Below, piece by piece: positions 16,501-25,242 of a stretch of DNA of 64,000 nt. Position 1 is the first letter of the stretch. Each line of letters begins with the position of its first letter. Source of the stretch: Erythrobacter sp047872805. Lineage in GTDB: Bacteria; Pseudomonadota; Alphaproteobacteria; Sphingomonadales; Sphingomonadaceae. The DNA lies in assembly GCF_047872805.1 (NCBI RefSeq), contig NZ_JBLQUK010000014.1, forward strand, positions 1-64,000, written 5' to 3'. Made by a program: the position numbers and the translations under genes. The notes beneath the pieces were generated by a model. That model saw only the letters and a list, made by a program, of their open reading frames with translations, made no database searches and was not told the DNA's origin.

Positions 16501-17537
16501 GCCGCCATATCCCCAAAATGCGGATCTGGAATGGCCGCTTTCAAAAACTGCCCGATAGAGGCGAGTGAATCGCTGGCTTCGGGAATATAGGCCGCCAGTC
16601 GCTGCCAGACATGCGGCATGTTGCGCCAGATATCGAGCCGGGCCCGCCCGCCTGCGGCACGGATGCCATCCACAATGCGCCGGGAATCGTCGAGCAGCAG
16701 ATCGGTGCTGCCGACATGCACCAATGTCGGGGGCATACCGTGCAAATCCGCGAGCGCCGGTGAAGCCAACGGGACTAACGGCGAATGGCCTTGAAGATAA
16801 AGTTCTGCACAGACCGAGACAAACTCCACATCTGACATGAAGGGGTCGCTGTTTGCGTTGTAGATCACCGAACCGCCTGAAAACGTAAGGTCGGCCCAGG
16901 GCGAAAGCGCAGAAAACGCCGCCGGCATGGGAATGCCGCGATCGCGCATCGCCACAAGCGCTGCAAGCGCGAGCCCTCCGCCCGCGCTGTCGCCAACCAC
17001 CGCAATGCGGCCCGCCGGAGTTCCGGTGGCGAGCAAGTGGCGGTAGGCCGCGACAATATCCTCCACCCCCGAGGGGAAGGGATGCTCCGGGGCCAGCCGA
17101 TAATCGACAGAAAGCACCCGCGCATCGCTTTCGCGGGCGATATGGGCGGCCAGAACATCGTGCAGCGCGTTGCGTTCCAGCACATAGGATCCGCCATGGA
17201 CATACAGCACCGTGCGCGCCGCAGAATTGCCAATTCGGCGTGCCGTATCGCCAAACCATTCGCTTGGCACCGGAATGTCATCCGCATCGGCCCGCGCCAC
17301 GTCGCGCGGAAATTTGGCCGCCACCCCTTCAAATCGCGCGAATCTGCGCCGCGTCCCTTCCCAGTCGTAATCAGGTGAGCGCATGTCGCGGCTGGGCAAG
17401 CGCCGCATCAGCCATACCATGCATCGGACATAGAACACTGCAAGACGGCCGCGCCATTCGTCAGGGTGAACCGGGGCTTCCTCTGCCCACCAGGCAGAAG
17501 TCAGTAGCGCGTTAAGATCATAGACCGCCGCAGCCAT
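16497..17537 (-). CDS. Alpha/beta hydrolase, hormone-sensitive-lipase family esterase
   Basis: A protein of 346 residues from ATG at 17537; a TTG at 17591 would add 18 residues. It has the HSL-family oxyanion motif YVHGGSYV, the nucleophile elbow GDSAGGGLALA, DYRLAPEHPFPSGVEDI between them, an acid in GSTDLLLDDS and a catalytic His in NMPHVW. It probably hydrolyses short- to medium-chain carboxyl esters in the cytoplasm, since no signal peptide is evident. It overlaps the LuxR regulator by 4 bp and so is its operon partner. Confidence 0.85.
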   Translation of the reverse strand: MAAAVYDLNALLTSAWWAEEAPVHPDEWRGRLAVFYVRCMVWLMRRLPSRDMRSPDYDWEGTRRRFARFEGVAAKFPRDVARADADDIPVPSEWFGDTARRIGNSAARTVLYVHGGSYVLERNALHDVLAAHIARESDARVLSVDYRLAPEHPFPSGVEDIVAAYRHLLATGTPAGRIAVVGDSAGGGLALAALVAMRDRGIPMPAAFSALSPWADLTFSGGSVIYNANSDPFMSDVEFVSVCAELYLQGHSPLVPLASPALADLHGMPPTLVHVGSTDLLLDDSRRIVDGIRAAGGRARLDIWRNMPHVWQRLAAYIPEASDSLASIGQFLKAAIPDPHFGDMAA

Positions 17538-17688
17538 CGCTTGTCCCGCCGTCAACTCTCCCCAAGAACCAAACGCTAGACCTGTTTGCAAAAGCCGGTC
17601 AACCGCCCAAATGATGCGCCGTTGAATTGCCTTGAGATTATCGTTGAACGCAAAGGCGCCGCGCTCGTCTCACAAGCGAAAGCATCAT

Positions 17689-19737
17689 CTACGCAGGGAC
17701 CGCGATAACCTTCCCGCTGAACACCGACTGCCAATTCTGGATTTCTGCAAAGACTGCATCGTCAGTGGCGCGAACAATCTCGGTTGCGGCATCATAGGTC
17801 ATGGCATTGCCCGGCGCTGACAGGATGGCATCGATACGGGTAGCGATCACATCGAGTTTTTCTGCGGTTACCTGGGAGATTTCGGCAAAGCGTTCAAAGT
17901 CCCCAAAATAGCGAATGCCTGCCAATGCGCTGCCAAGGGTGGGGAGCGCGACCGCCAGAACCGTAAACCATTTGGCCGCAAATTTGAGCCAGTCCGGGTC
18001 GACCAAACCGATCGCCGAAAATCCTGCCATGAACAGATACAGGCCCACGAATACAACCGCGCTGACAAACAGCCTTTCCGACAGCACGTCCAATCCATGA
18101 TGCGCCCGGTTCAGTCGCAAGAACTTGGCGCGATGATAGGTCCGCTGAGGCACTACATGTTGGTCCCTCAAGGTCTCCAATGCGGCCCGAAGATAGGCCT
18201 TGTCGATCCTCGCTTCGGGCAAACCAACCGCTCTGACAGAGTGTTTCACATACCATTCCGGCCACCAACTGTTCGTGCCATGCGGCCATGCCCCGTTGGG
18301 CCGGGACACCCCCATCACCGCGAGCATCGAGCTATGCCGGAGATACTCGGCCGCGCGGCGCGTCTCAAACCAGCGGTCATGCAGCCGCATCTTTCGTCCC
18401 GCAGCGGTGTTGATCAGAATGGCAAGAAGGAACAACAATTCGCAGCCGGCAAAAATCCACTTCTGATCCGTGCTGACCAGCGGCAGATACAAAATACCCG
18501 AAATAATCGCACAGGCACCAAGGATGAAATTCACGGTCATGCCGGAACGATGGCGGTCAGACAGATTTGACGAAATCCCGTTGAGCCATGCAAACCGGGT
18601 GAGGATTTGAGCGTCGATGCTGCCTACGGTTCGATCATCACCAGCTGACATTGATCGGACAGCCTCCAACAATCCCTTTGCGCTTCCCTCCCCAATCGCG
18701 TTGGGGGCTTCGTAACGCTGCCGGACAGATGCCAATCGCTTCGCCCAAGTGGCCTCGCCGAACAGCGCCTCTACCCGCCGGAAAGCATGCCCAAGCAGAA
18801 GACTGTGACCGCGCCAGCGTTCCCTGCCCAGCCCGGCCAGACCAGTCTCTGTGGGCTTATTGCCGGGTCGCAAAGGCGAAACGGCCTGCGACACCACTTT
18901 CGCCAATGCAGACGCCTGCACATTGGCGTCCGTCTCGAATGTGGGACTTGCTAAGGCTTCGGGTGAGTGATGGACGGCCCAATTCTGCGGCACGGCAGGG
19001 TTGATCCAAAGCACCGGCACACCTGCTTTCAGCGCCGCAAGGGCTGTATGGCCCGTGCCGCCGACAATCGCAGTCGACTGTCCATCCCAGATCGCAACGA
19101 TCAGGTCGGACTGTTCTATCAGAATTCGCCCGGCGATTTCTGCCCGGCGACCTATCTCGGCGGCAAAGGCGCTCGCCGCAGCCTTGTCTTCGGGAGCTTC
19201 CAGCGCCGTGCAGAACAAGTTTGAAAGCCGCTCGTCATTATCGGCCAATTCGAACACTTTGCCGCGGGCCGTCAGCCCTTTAATCGCCTCAATGCGCGCC
19301 CTTGTCGCTGGGTCCACGATCTCTTCGCCGCGCAAAATGGCCTTTGCGTCGCGCGCCTTGGCTGGCCTTGCATTGATCGCGGTGTTGAGCGCCCGGCCGA
19401 AGGGAAGCGGAATGGCGAGGTCCCAGCCGCGCTCCAGCCCCAGCCGCGCAGCCAGATGATCGGCACCGTCCGATAACAGCGTCAAGAGCCGTGGATGGGC
19501 CACCGCCGAGGGGATTTCGCGCCCTTCCAACGACTTCAAGATGGCTCTTATCTGCTCCAAGATGCCTGCAAGCGCGGCGGCAAGCGCTGCCTCGTCGGCA
19601 GGATAGGAGGGATGCGAGGCCCGGTGGCCCGTCACGCCAACCGCAAAGACAACATCTGGCAGCGGCGGAGCCGTTCCCTGTTGGCCTGCGCTTTGTATCT
19701 CTGCGGAAATGACCCGATGCCCCCAGTGGTTTACCAT
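17689..19737 (-). CDS. SLOG-like nucleotide-binding protein with C-terminal membrane region
   Basis: A protein of 682 residues. Residues 29-250 have a Rossmann-like pattern close to the SLOG/LOG/DprA superfamily: AVGVTGHR after the first strand, TLLSDGADHLAARLG, DLAIPLPFG, SDLIVAIWDG and a GGTGHTALAALKAGVPVLW loop. Four hydrophobic segments follow (about 401-421, 427-446, 556-578, 586-606), flanking a conserved-looking RWFETRRAAEYLRH region, which resembles SLATT-type membrane effectors. Known relatives are predicted to sense NAD- or nucleotide-derived signals and act at the membrane. Upstream on the same strand are a trypsin-like protease, a lipoprotein and a TIR protein. SLOG and SLATT assignments are by eye; the true start could differ. 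Confidence 0.6.
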   Translation of the reverse strand: MVNHWGHRVISAEIQSAGQQGTAPPLPDVVFAVGVTGHRASHPSYPADEAALAAALAGILEQIRAILKSLEGREIPSAVAHPRLLTLLSDGADHLAARLGLERGWDLAIPLPFGRALNTAINARPAKARDAKAILRGEEIVDPATRARIEAIKGLTARGKVFELADNDERLSNLFCTALEAPEDKAAASAFAAEIGRRAEIAGRILIEQSDLIVAIWDGQSTAIVGGTGHTALAALKAGVPVLWINPAVPQNWAVHHSPEALASPTFETDANVQASALAKVVSQAVSPLRPGNKPTETGLAGLGRERWRGHSLLLGHAFRRVEALFGEATWAKRLASVRQRYEAPNAIGEGSAKGLLEAVRSMSAGDDRTVGSIDAQILTRFAWLNGISSNLSDRHRSGMTVNFILGACAIISGILYLPLVSTDQKWIFAGCELLFLLAILINTAAGRKMRLHDRWFETRRAAEYLRHSSMLAVMGVSRPNGAWPHGTNSWWPEWYVKHSVRAVGLPEARIDKAYLRAALETLRDQHVVPQRTYHRAKFLRLNRAHHGLDVLSERLFVSAVVFVGLYLFMAGFSAIGLVDPDWLKFAAKWFTVLAVALPTLGSALAGIRYFGDFERFAEISQVTAEKLDVIATRIDAILSAPGNAMTYDAATEIVRATDDAVFAEIQNWQSVFSGKVIAVPA

Positions 19738-19838
19738 CCAGTCCGTCGCCGACCATCAGGCTTGGAATTTTTCCGTTACGCAATTCAGGATAGCATTCCA
19801 ACCATAAGGGCGCAGCGTTCCCCATTCATTTCCTCATT

Positions 19839-21269
19839 TCAGGGATATGTGTGCCGCGTTCTTGCATTGGCGCGGCGCGCAGCGATCTTGGCGCCTTCTA
19901 TCCACCCGAGGTAATAGGCGACATCGACATAAAGCGACGGCGTGTTCCGCAGGCCGCAGCCTTTCCCGCCGGACACCAACCCGACAAGCGTGTTGGTGTC
20001 CCGGTCAACCAGCGGCCCGCCGCTGTCTCCCCGGCAGGAATCGGTGCCCACCCTTGTCCCGGCGCACAATTGTCCGGGGTAAACCCTGATCTTGTTGCGG
20101 CGAAAGACGGGATTGTTGCTGCACTCGGTGTCATCGAACAATCTGAGCATGCCGCCGCGCAAGGTTTCGGCTGCCCGGTCCTGAAACTCTCCATCTTGAG
20201 CGATTGGATCGCCGGCGTCGATTGTCGGTCGAATAAAGCCCCAACCGCTCACCAGAAGGCCAGCCCTTGGAGGAGCAAATTCCGCTGTCAGAGGCAGGTT
20301 CACCTGCCGCATTCCCGCAAAACTCGGCACTCGCTTCAGCTCAATCAGCGCAATGTCATTCCTTAAAGTGCGGCTGTCAAAACCAGCATGCGTGATGACC
20401 GAACGGATCTCCACCAGATTGTGCAGACCATCAATCCGCTGGCTTCCCAGTCGGATGCGGCGACCGTCGAAAAACCTCTGGTCGGGAAGGGTGCTGACCA
20501 CGCAATGGGCTGCGGTCAGAACCCAGCGGTTGCCGATATAGACCGCACCGCAAGTGTGATTGATTTCCCAATCCATAAGCGCGCGGCCAAACTGACGGAC
20601 CTGATTGGCGCGCTCTTCGGCAGTGTGATACGCTCTCGTGCTGGGGCCAAACAGCGAAAGTTGCGCCTGATATTGGGCCTCGCCCGACTCCAATTCATAA
20701 CCACGGGTGACATACTCGGTCGAAGGGAAAAAAGCCGCACGAAGCTCCATTATGGGTTCACTACACAGCTGCCAATCACCGGGCGTATAGGCGACACATT
20801 TGTCCGAATCTTCGAGAAATTCGTTGCGGACATTGGCAATGTCTTCTTGGCCGAGCACATTCAGCAGCACCTCCCAATCCGAATATTTGCGTTGCCGCAG
20901 AACATCGGTGGCATAGGTGAATTGTTCGGGTTCAAAACTGTCGAACAAGGCCAGAAATTGATTGGCTGGCTCGGTCTCTGCGCGCGCCAGCAACAGCCCG
21001 AGAGTTCCGCGCTGGCCTTCCTCTATGCGCTCCGCAATCCGGGCAAAAACCGCCACGCCTTCAGGCGTAAGCTTCTGATAGAAAGCATCAAATTCTGGGT
21101 CTTCGTCGGCGTAGAGCTCTTCTGCGACCGCCGCATACACCTCATCGGCAGGCACGGTCCCGGCGATGGTCGCATTGGCTGGATTGGCTGCAAACACAGA
21201 AAACAGCACCAGCCAGCACAGCAGCAGCACCCTGCCCCGGCTGCGCTGACGGGCGCGTTCATTTTTCAT
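19839..21269 (-). CDS. Exported trypsin-like (S1) serine protease
   Basis: A protein of 476 residues from MKNERARQR; an ATG 16 codons earlier gives an implausible Pro-rich extension. A signal peptide or anchor (VLLLCWLVLFSVFAANPANA) is followed by about 200 residues of helical sequence without a recognised family. A chymotrypsin-fold domain then has His255 (LTAAHCVV), Asp305 (RNDIALIEL) and Ser416 (CRGDSGGPL), with paired Cys around each as in secreted S1A enzymes. It therefore acts in the periplasm or outside. The stop is 101 bp before the SLOG gene; the start is 58 bp after the lipoprotein gene. Confidence 0.82.
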   Translation of the reverse strand: MKNERARQRSRGRVLLLCWLVLFSVFAANPANATIAGTVPADEVYAAVAEELYADEDPEFDAFYQKLTPEGVAVFARIAERIEEGQRGTLGLLLARAETEPANQFLALFDSFEPEQFTYATDVLRQRKYSDWEVLLNVLGQEDIANVRNEFLEDSDKCVAYTPGDWQLCSEPIMELRAAFFPSTEYVTRGYELESGEAQYQAQLSLFGPSTRAYHTAEERANQVRQFGRALMDWEINHTCGAVYIGNRWVLTAAHCVVSTLPDQRFFDGRRIRLGSQRIDGLHNLVEIRSVITHAGFDSRTLRNDIALIELKRVPSFAGMRQVNLPLTAEFAPPRAGLLVSGWGFIRPTIDAGDPIAQDGEFQDRAAETLRGGMLRLFDDTECSNNPVFRRNKIRVYPGQLCAGTRVGTDSCRGDSGGPLVDRDTNTLVGLVSGGKGCGLRNTPSLYVDVAYYLGWIEGAKIAARRANARTRHTYP

Positions 21270-21327
21270 CAGATGCGGCACCTTTTCCAAAGCGGGCAAG
21301 GGCGGGCATGGGGCCAATCAGCCTATT

Positions 21328-21522
21328 TTATTGATCGACGGGATTTCCGTTCTGGTCCAGTTTGCCGGGCTTGCTATCGTCATCTGTGTTATCATCTGCG
21401 TCGTCTTCGATCTCGATGGTTTCCGGCTCAGCCGTATCGCCCGCTTCCTCAGCCGCAGGCGTGCAAGCGGCAAGGCCAAAAGCGGCCCCAAGAACTACAC
21501 TGGTCAGGATAAACTTCTTCAT
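21328..21522 (-). CDS. Small acidic lipoprotein (64 aa)
   Basis: A 64-residue protein starting MKKFILTSVV, with a lipobox LAAC at Cys20, so it is probably lipidated. The mature part is almost entirely acidic (Glu/Asp with a few Asn and Lys) and disordered. ATG codons at 21525 and 21534 are also possible; GGGGGA sits about 5 bp before 21522, which I prefer. It lies 21 bp downstream of the TIR gene and upstream of the trypsin-like protease, so it is probably in their transcript. No function recognised. Confidence 0.75.
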   Translation of the reverse strand: MKKFILTSVVLGAAFGLAACTPAAEEAGDTAEPETIEIEDDADDNTDDDSKPGKLDQNGNPVDQ

Positions 21523-21543
21523 CATTTCCCCCATTCAAACACA

Positions 21544-23544
21544 TTACGCGAACCCGAGACGCTGTTGTAATGACTGAAATTGCGGAGTTTGTCGAACGGG
21601 ATCTAGATTCTGGTCTGTATGCGACAAGACCAGACCAGCATCCCCCACTTCATAAGCGCGTTCGAGTGTCGCCAGCGCCTCTGCACTTTGCCCCCATTGC
21701 GCCAGCACTTGCGCCTGTTGATACAGACTGTTGTCGCCAAATTGATCAACCATCCGGTCAAATTCGCGTTGCGCCGCGGTGCGATCGCCCGCTTGTTCTT
21801 CCAGCATTGCCAGGCTTGGCAATTTCGAAAGCAGGCTGGTTTCCTGCACGTAGAATGATCGCGCCTCTTCAATTCGCCCCGCAAATCTTGCGATGTCGCC
21901 GAGGATGCGATTGACGACGCTTGTTTCCCTGTTCAGCGAAAGCGCCCGCCGTGCCGCTTCGGCGGCTCTGGCATAATCCCGCGCAGCCAGTTCGAGCACG
22001 GCCGCTGCGCGGAACACCGGCGCGTTGAGCGGATCGAGCCGTTCGGCCCGCTCGATTGCATCGCGCCCCTTGGCGAACGCGCCGATGTAGGAGGCAAACA
22101 AAGTGTATCCCATGAGGATCCTTGCATTGCCAAAACCCAGCTCAAAGCTTCGTTCATAAGGTCGCCGCGCCGCCGCCATATCGAGCCGCCCGTTGGCCAG
22201 AATCGATCCGAGCGCGTCGTGCCCATCGGCAAGATCAGGGGCAATCTCGATGGCGCGCTGCGCTGCATCCAGAGCATTGCTGTAGTAAGTCTTTGTCTCG
22301 TCGCCGGCGGCGTGGCGGTTGCCAATCGCCGTTAGCACCCGCGACCGCCCGGCATGTGCGGCGCCGAATTCGGGATCGAGTTCAACGGCCCGATCAAGCG
22401 CGGCAAGCGCTTCTCTATCGGACTTTTCCAGCGCGCCTGAACGCCCGTAAAGATCAATCCCGCGCAGATAGGCGTCCAGCGCATCGGCGTTCTTTGTCCC
22501 ACCAATGCGGCTGGTCCCCAGTGCGCCCGCGCCCGAAATATTGGCGATCAGCGAATCCACGACGCGGGTGGCGATTTCAGTCTGAACGGCGAGTACATCG
22601 TCCAATTCGCGGTCGAATTGTTCGGTCCACACTTCGAGATCGTTCGCCCCGTCGATCAGCCGCACCGCGACCCTCAGCCGGGTGCCCGCTCTTCGCACGC
22701 TGCCTTCCAGAACATTGACCACAGCTAACGCTTTGGCGATCGCGCTGGCGGTCTGTTCGCCTGCGCTGAATTTGTCGGTGGAGGTTTGCGCCGCGACGGT
22801 AAGCTGCGGATTGAGGCTCAAGATGCTGCGCAATTCCTCTGACAGTCCGGCGGAAAAATATTCCTGTTCCGGGTCATTGCTGAGGTTTTCAAAAGTCAGG
22901 ACAGCGATGCTGTTGGGCCGGCTTTGCCCGGCAAACATCCCTGATTGCCAGATCGCGAAGCCGCCACCCGCCGCCAATAGGCCAATTCCGCCGCCCACCA
23001 TGAGGTTTCGCCGGTTCAGCGCCCCGGTCGGCACCATGGTCGGCGTATCCTGCAACACCTTCGGCGCCTGCGCACTCACCGCGCCGCCAAATTGTTCGAG
23101 CGCTTCAAGAACGCGGGGAAAACCAGGGCGCAGCGCCGCATTGCCTGCGCCCGACAAATCGACATATTGAATCTGGCGAAATCCCAGCGGCGGCTCCGTG
23201 CCGTCAAGCGAAACCGACAGCAGTCGCCTGCAATCCCTGCCCCGGGTTGCCTCATCGCGCACCCAGTCCGAATTGACCGATGTCTGGGTCCACATCACCA
23301 GCACCACATCACAGGATTCAAGCGCGTTTTCAGTAACCTGCAGGAACCGGTCGCCGCCTTTGAGCAAACCGTCCCACCAGACAGAATAACCCGCCTGTTC
23401 CAGCGCAGGGATTATCGGCAGGACCTGTTCGCGGTCAGTCCGCGAATAACTCAAGAATATTGAGCGCGTGCCATCGCCGACGGGACTGATTTCGCTCAAT
23501 TTCCCCCCCTTTGCAAATGCAGACAACAGCTCTTCGTATAGCAT
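21544..23544 (-). CDS. TIR - transmembrane - TolB_N - TPR protein
   Basis: A protein of 666 residues from ATG at 23544 (23595 is an alternative; a start at 23706 would lie inside the tRNA gene). Residues 26-150 are a TIR domain: RSIFLSYSRTDRE, YSVWWDGLLKGGDRF and SDWVRDEATRG, where Glu98 fits the catalytic Glu of TIR NADases. One membrane helix lies at 181-199. Residues 211-330 match the TolB N-terminal/FlgO pattern (SIAVLTFENLSNDPEQEYFS, VLEGSVRRAGTRLRVAVRL). The rest is TPR-type helical repeats. This arrangement places TIR inside and TolB_N-TPR in the periplasm. Such proteins are widespread in sphingomonads with unknown roles; here it starts a run including a SLOG-like protein. Confidence 0.8.
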   Translation of the reverse strand: MLYEELLSAFAKGGKLSEISPVGDGTRSIFLSYSRTDREQVLPIIPALEQAGYSVWWDGLLKGGDRFLQVTENALESCDVVLVMWTQTSVNSDWVRDEATRGRDCRRLLSVSLDGTEPPLGFRQIQYVDLSGAGNAALRPGFPRVLEALEQFGGAVSAQAPKVLQDTPTMVPTGALNRRNLMVGGGIGLLAAGGGFAIWQSGMFAGQSRPNSIAVLTFENLSNDPEQEYFSAGLSEELRSILSLNPQLTVAAQTSTDKFSAGEQTASAIAKALAVVNVLEGSVRRAGTRLRVAVRLIDGANDLEVWTEQFDRELDDVLAVQTEIATRVVDSLIANISGAGALGTSRIGGTKNADALDAYLRGIDLYGRSGALEKSDREALAALDRAVELDPEFGAAHAGRSRVLTAIGNRHAAGDETKTYYSNALDAAQRAIEIAPDLADGHDALGSILANGRLDMAAARRPYERSFELGFGNARILMGYTLFASYIGAFAKGRDAIERAERLDPLNAPVFRAAAVLELAARDYARAAEAARRALSLNRETSVVNRILGDIARFAGRIEEARSFYVQETSLLSKLPSLAMLEEQAGDRTAAQREFDRMVDQFGDNSLYQQAQVLAQWGQSAEALATLERAYEVGDAGLVLSHTDQNLDPVRQTPQFQSLQQRLGFA

Positions 23545-23678
23545 TGTTGCAAGCTTGGGAATTGGGCGCAGTTTTGCGGGTGAAGGCGCAGCCATTGCCG
23601 ATGCTGAACCCGTGTTATGCCGCCAGTGGGCAGAGGCGCAAATCGCGCTATTCTGTGCGAATGATCGGAAAGGGTTGT

Positions 23679-23768
23679 TGGCGGAGCGGGTGGGATTCGA
23701 ACCCACGAAAGAGTTGCCCCTTTACACACTTTCCAGGCGTGCGCCTTCGACCACTCGGCCACCGCTCC
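23679..23768 (-). tRNA. tRNA-Ser (GGA anticodon)
   Basis: On the minus strand, acceptor GGAGCGG at the 5' end pairs with CCGCTCC before discriminator G and an encoded CCA. TGGCCGAGTGG forms the D-arm start, the anticodon loop reads CTGGAAA, a long class II variable arm follows, and GGTTCGAATCC forms the T-arm. The gene is 90 nt long, as expected for serine. The 3' end faces the TIR-SLOG cluster. Confidence 0.95.
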
Positions 23769-23850
23769 GCATGCCGTTGCTGGCAAGAGGGCGCGGATAG
23801 ACGGACCTTTGCTCTTTCGCAAGCGCGTTGGTGGTGGCACATGTGGCTGC

Positions 23851-24816
23851 ATGAAAAACATCGCCATTTCAGCCGCCGCGCTGGCGCTCGCCTTGCCCTT
23901 GTCCGCGCAGGTCGTTCCAAGCCCGAACGAAATTGTAAACGCTGCCGTGCCTGAGGAATGGGTGGCGATCCCGGCAGAGGATTTGCTGGTGATGACGCTG
24001 GCGCCGGATGCGGACGGCAATGCGCGGCAGGTGGTGATCCAGTTGATGCCCGCACCGTTCTCGCAAGGGTGGGTGCACAACATCCGCCTGTTCGCGCGCT
24101 CGGGCTGGTATGACGGGATTACGGTCAACCGGGTGCAGGACAATTACGTCGTCCAGTGGGGCGATCCGAACTACGACAACCCGGAAACGGGCGGTGAGGC
24201 AAAGCCCTTGCCCGAGGGGCTGCGTGTGATGGGGGAGGAGGATTACAGCACGCCGACCAGCATCATCTCCATCCATGAACGCCCGGCAGAATCGATCTCA
24301 AATAGCCACAGGTCGAGAGGGGACGCCTACGCCGAGTTCACAGGTTTTGTGCGCGGCTGGCCCGTCGCCCGGGACCATCAGCGCGACTGGCCCACCCACT
24401 GCTACGGCATGGTCGGCGTGGGGCGGAACTATTCGCCGGACACCGGCTCGGGCGCGGAGCTTTATACTGTCATCGGACATGCGCCGCGCCATCTTGATCG
24501 CAATATCGCCCTCGTAGGACGGGTCATCGCGGGGATGGAGCACCTCTCTTCGCTGCCGCGCGGGTCGGGCGCGCTGGGGTTCTACACCGCCGAGGAAGCC
24601 GCCAAGCGCACTCCGATCCTATCCGTCCGCGTCGCCGCTGACCTGCCCGAAGGCGAGCGCCCGCTGTTCGAGTACCTTTCCACCGAAAGCGACACCTTCG
24701 CCGCCTACGCCGAGGCGCGCGCCAATCGCCGCGATCCATTCTTTATCGCTCCCGCAGGCGGCGCGGATATCTGCAACATTCCGGTGCCGGTCAGGCCGTT
24801 TGAATATGCGGAATGA
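23851..24816 (+). CDS. Exported peptidyl-prolyl isomerase, cyclophilin type
   Basis: A protein of 321 residues from MKNIAISAAALALALP, with a signal peptide ending in LSAQ. The cyclophilin core is recognisable: FARSGWYDGITVNRVQDNYVVQWGDP aligns with the conserved F-Y-x-R-V-x-x-x-F-x-x-Q-x-G-D-P region, and TVIGHAPRHLDRNIALVGRV with the late G-x-V strand. The segment between is expanded and the classic active-site Arg-Phe context is altered, as in large periplasmic sphingomonad cyclophilins. It likely assists folding of envelope proteins. It is a single gene, transcribed away from the tRNA. Confidence 0.78.
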   Translation: MKNIAISAAALALALPLSAQVVPSPNEIVNAAVPEEWVAIPAEDLLVMTLAPDADGNARQVVIQLMPAPFSQGWVHNIRLFARSGWYDGITVNRVQDNYVVQWGDPNYDNPETGGEAKPLPEGLRVMGEEDYSTPTSIISIHERPAESISNSHRSRGDAYAEFTGFVRGWPVARDHQRDWPTHCYGMVGVGRNYSPDTGSGAELYTVIGHAPRHLDRNIALVGRVIAGMEHLSSLPRGSGALGFYTAEEAAKRTPILSVRVAADLPEGERPLFEYLSTESDTFAAYAEARANRRDPFFIAPAGGADICNIPVPVRPFEYAE

Positions 24817-24828
24817 TACGCATCCGCC

Positions 24829-24924
24829 AATGCGAGGTGGCCCCAACTTGTTTCGGGGCGACGCGGCAATCCAGAGCGCCGCGCGAGGCCGCATTGGATT
24901 GCTTCGCAACGCTCGCGATGACGA
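24829..24924. repeat. Diverged copy of an intergenic palindromic repeat
   Basis: The sequence contains aatgcgagg, gcggcaatccagagcg, attggattgcttcgc and cgctcgcgatgacga in the same order as the copies at 42370, 44495 and 45370. Its left end is altered and it carries a short insertion. The start codon of the DUF1905 gene directly follows its right end. Confidence 0.75.
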
Positions 24925-25242
24925 ATGAATGACACCGTCTCCGCCGCCCTCCCCCTCACGAGCTGGCAGGGGGAGAAGGCAACCTACCACCTCGTCATCT
25001 TCACCGGCCCAGAGGCCGAGGCGCTGGCTGGCCATGCCTTAATGCAGCGGCTTGAATTTGGACGGCGCGCGGGCTTCGGGTCGATCAAGGTCACCGCGCG
25101 GATCGGGGCGACCGCGTGGAAAACCTCGGTCTTCCCGCAGAAACATCAATCCCAATGGGTGCTGCTGATCGGCAAAAAGGTCATGCGCGCCGAAGGCCTC
25201 GCCCCCGGCGACACCATCGAAGTCGCGGTGACGCCAGTCTGA
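24925..25242 (+). CDS. DUF1905 domain-containing protein
   Basis: A protein of 105 residues with the DUF1905 pattern: a central GFGSIKVTARIGATAWKTSVFP segment and the closing WVLLIGKKVMRAEGLAPGDTIEVAV, a small beta-barrel similar to those in YdeI-type proteins. Function is unknown. The ATG abuts a palindromic repeat, which must therefore contain the leader. The stop codon adjoins the stop of the convergent VOC gene with no gap. Confidence 0.8.
   Translation: MNDTVSAALPLTSWQGEKATYHLVIFTGPEAEALAGHALMQRLEFGRRAGFGSIKVTARIGATAWKTSVFPQKHQSQWVLLIGKKVMRAEGLAPGDTIEVAVTPV

Noticed and set aside
16501..17259. N-terminal extension of the LuxR regulator to 516 residues
   Set aside because: The extension is the esterase gene read in another frame, rich in Cys/Arg/Gly; the GTG at 16500 overlapping the esterase stop is the credible start.
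20388..21512. Open frame of 374 codons on the plus strand opposite the trypsin-like gene
   Set aside because: It overlaps the protease and lipoprotein in antisense and has no signal, motif or ribosome-binding site.
17689..23544. Calling the TIR-SLOG cluster a Thoeris system
   Set aside because: Thoeris effectors known to me have SIR2-SLOG or 2TM-Macro architecture and a soluble TIR; here TIR is fused to TolB_N-TPR and the SLOG assignment is by eye, so only a similarity of logic is claimed.
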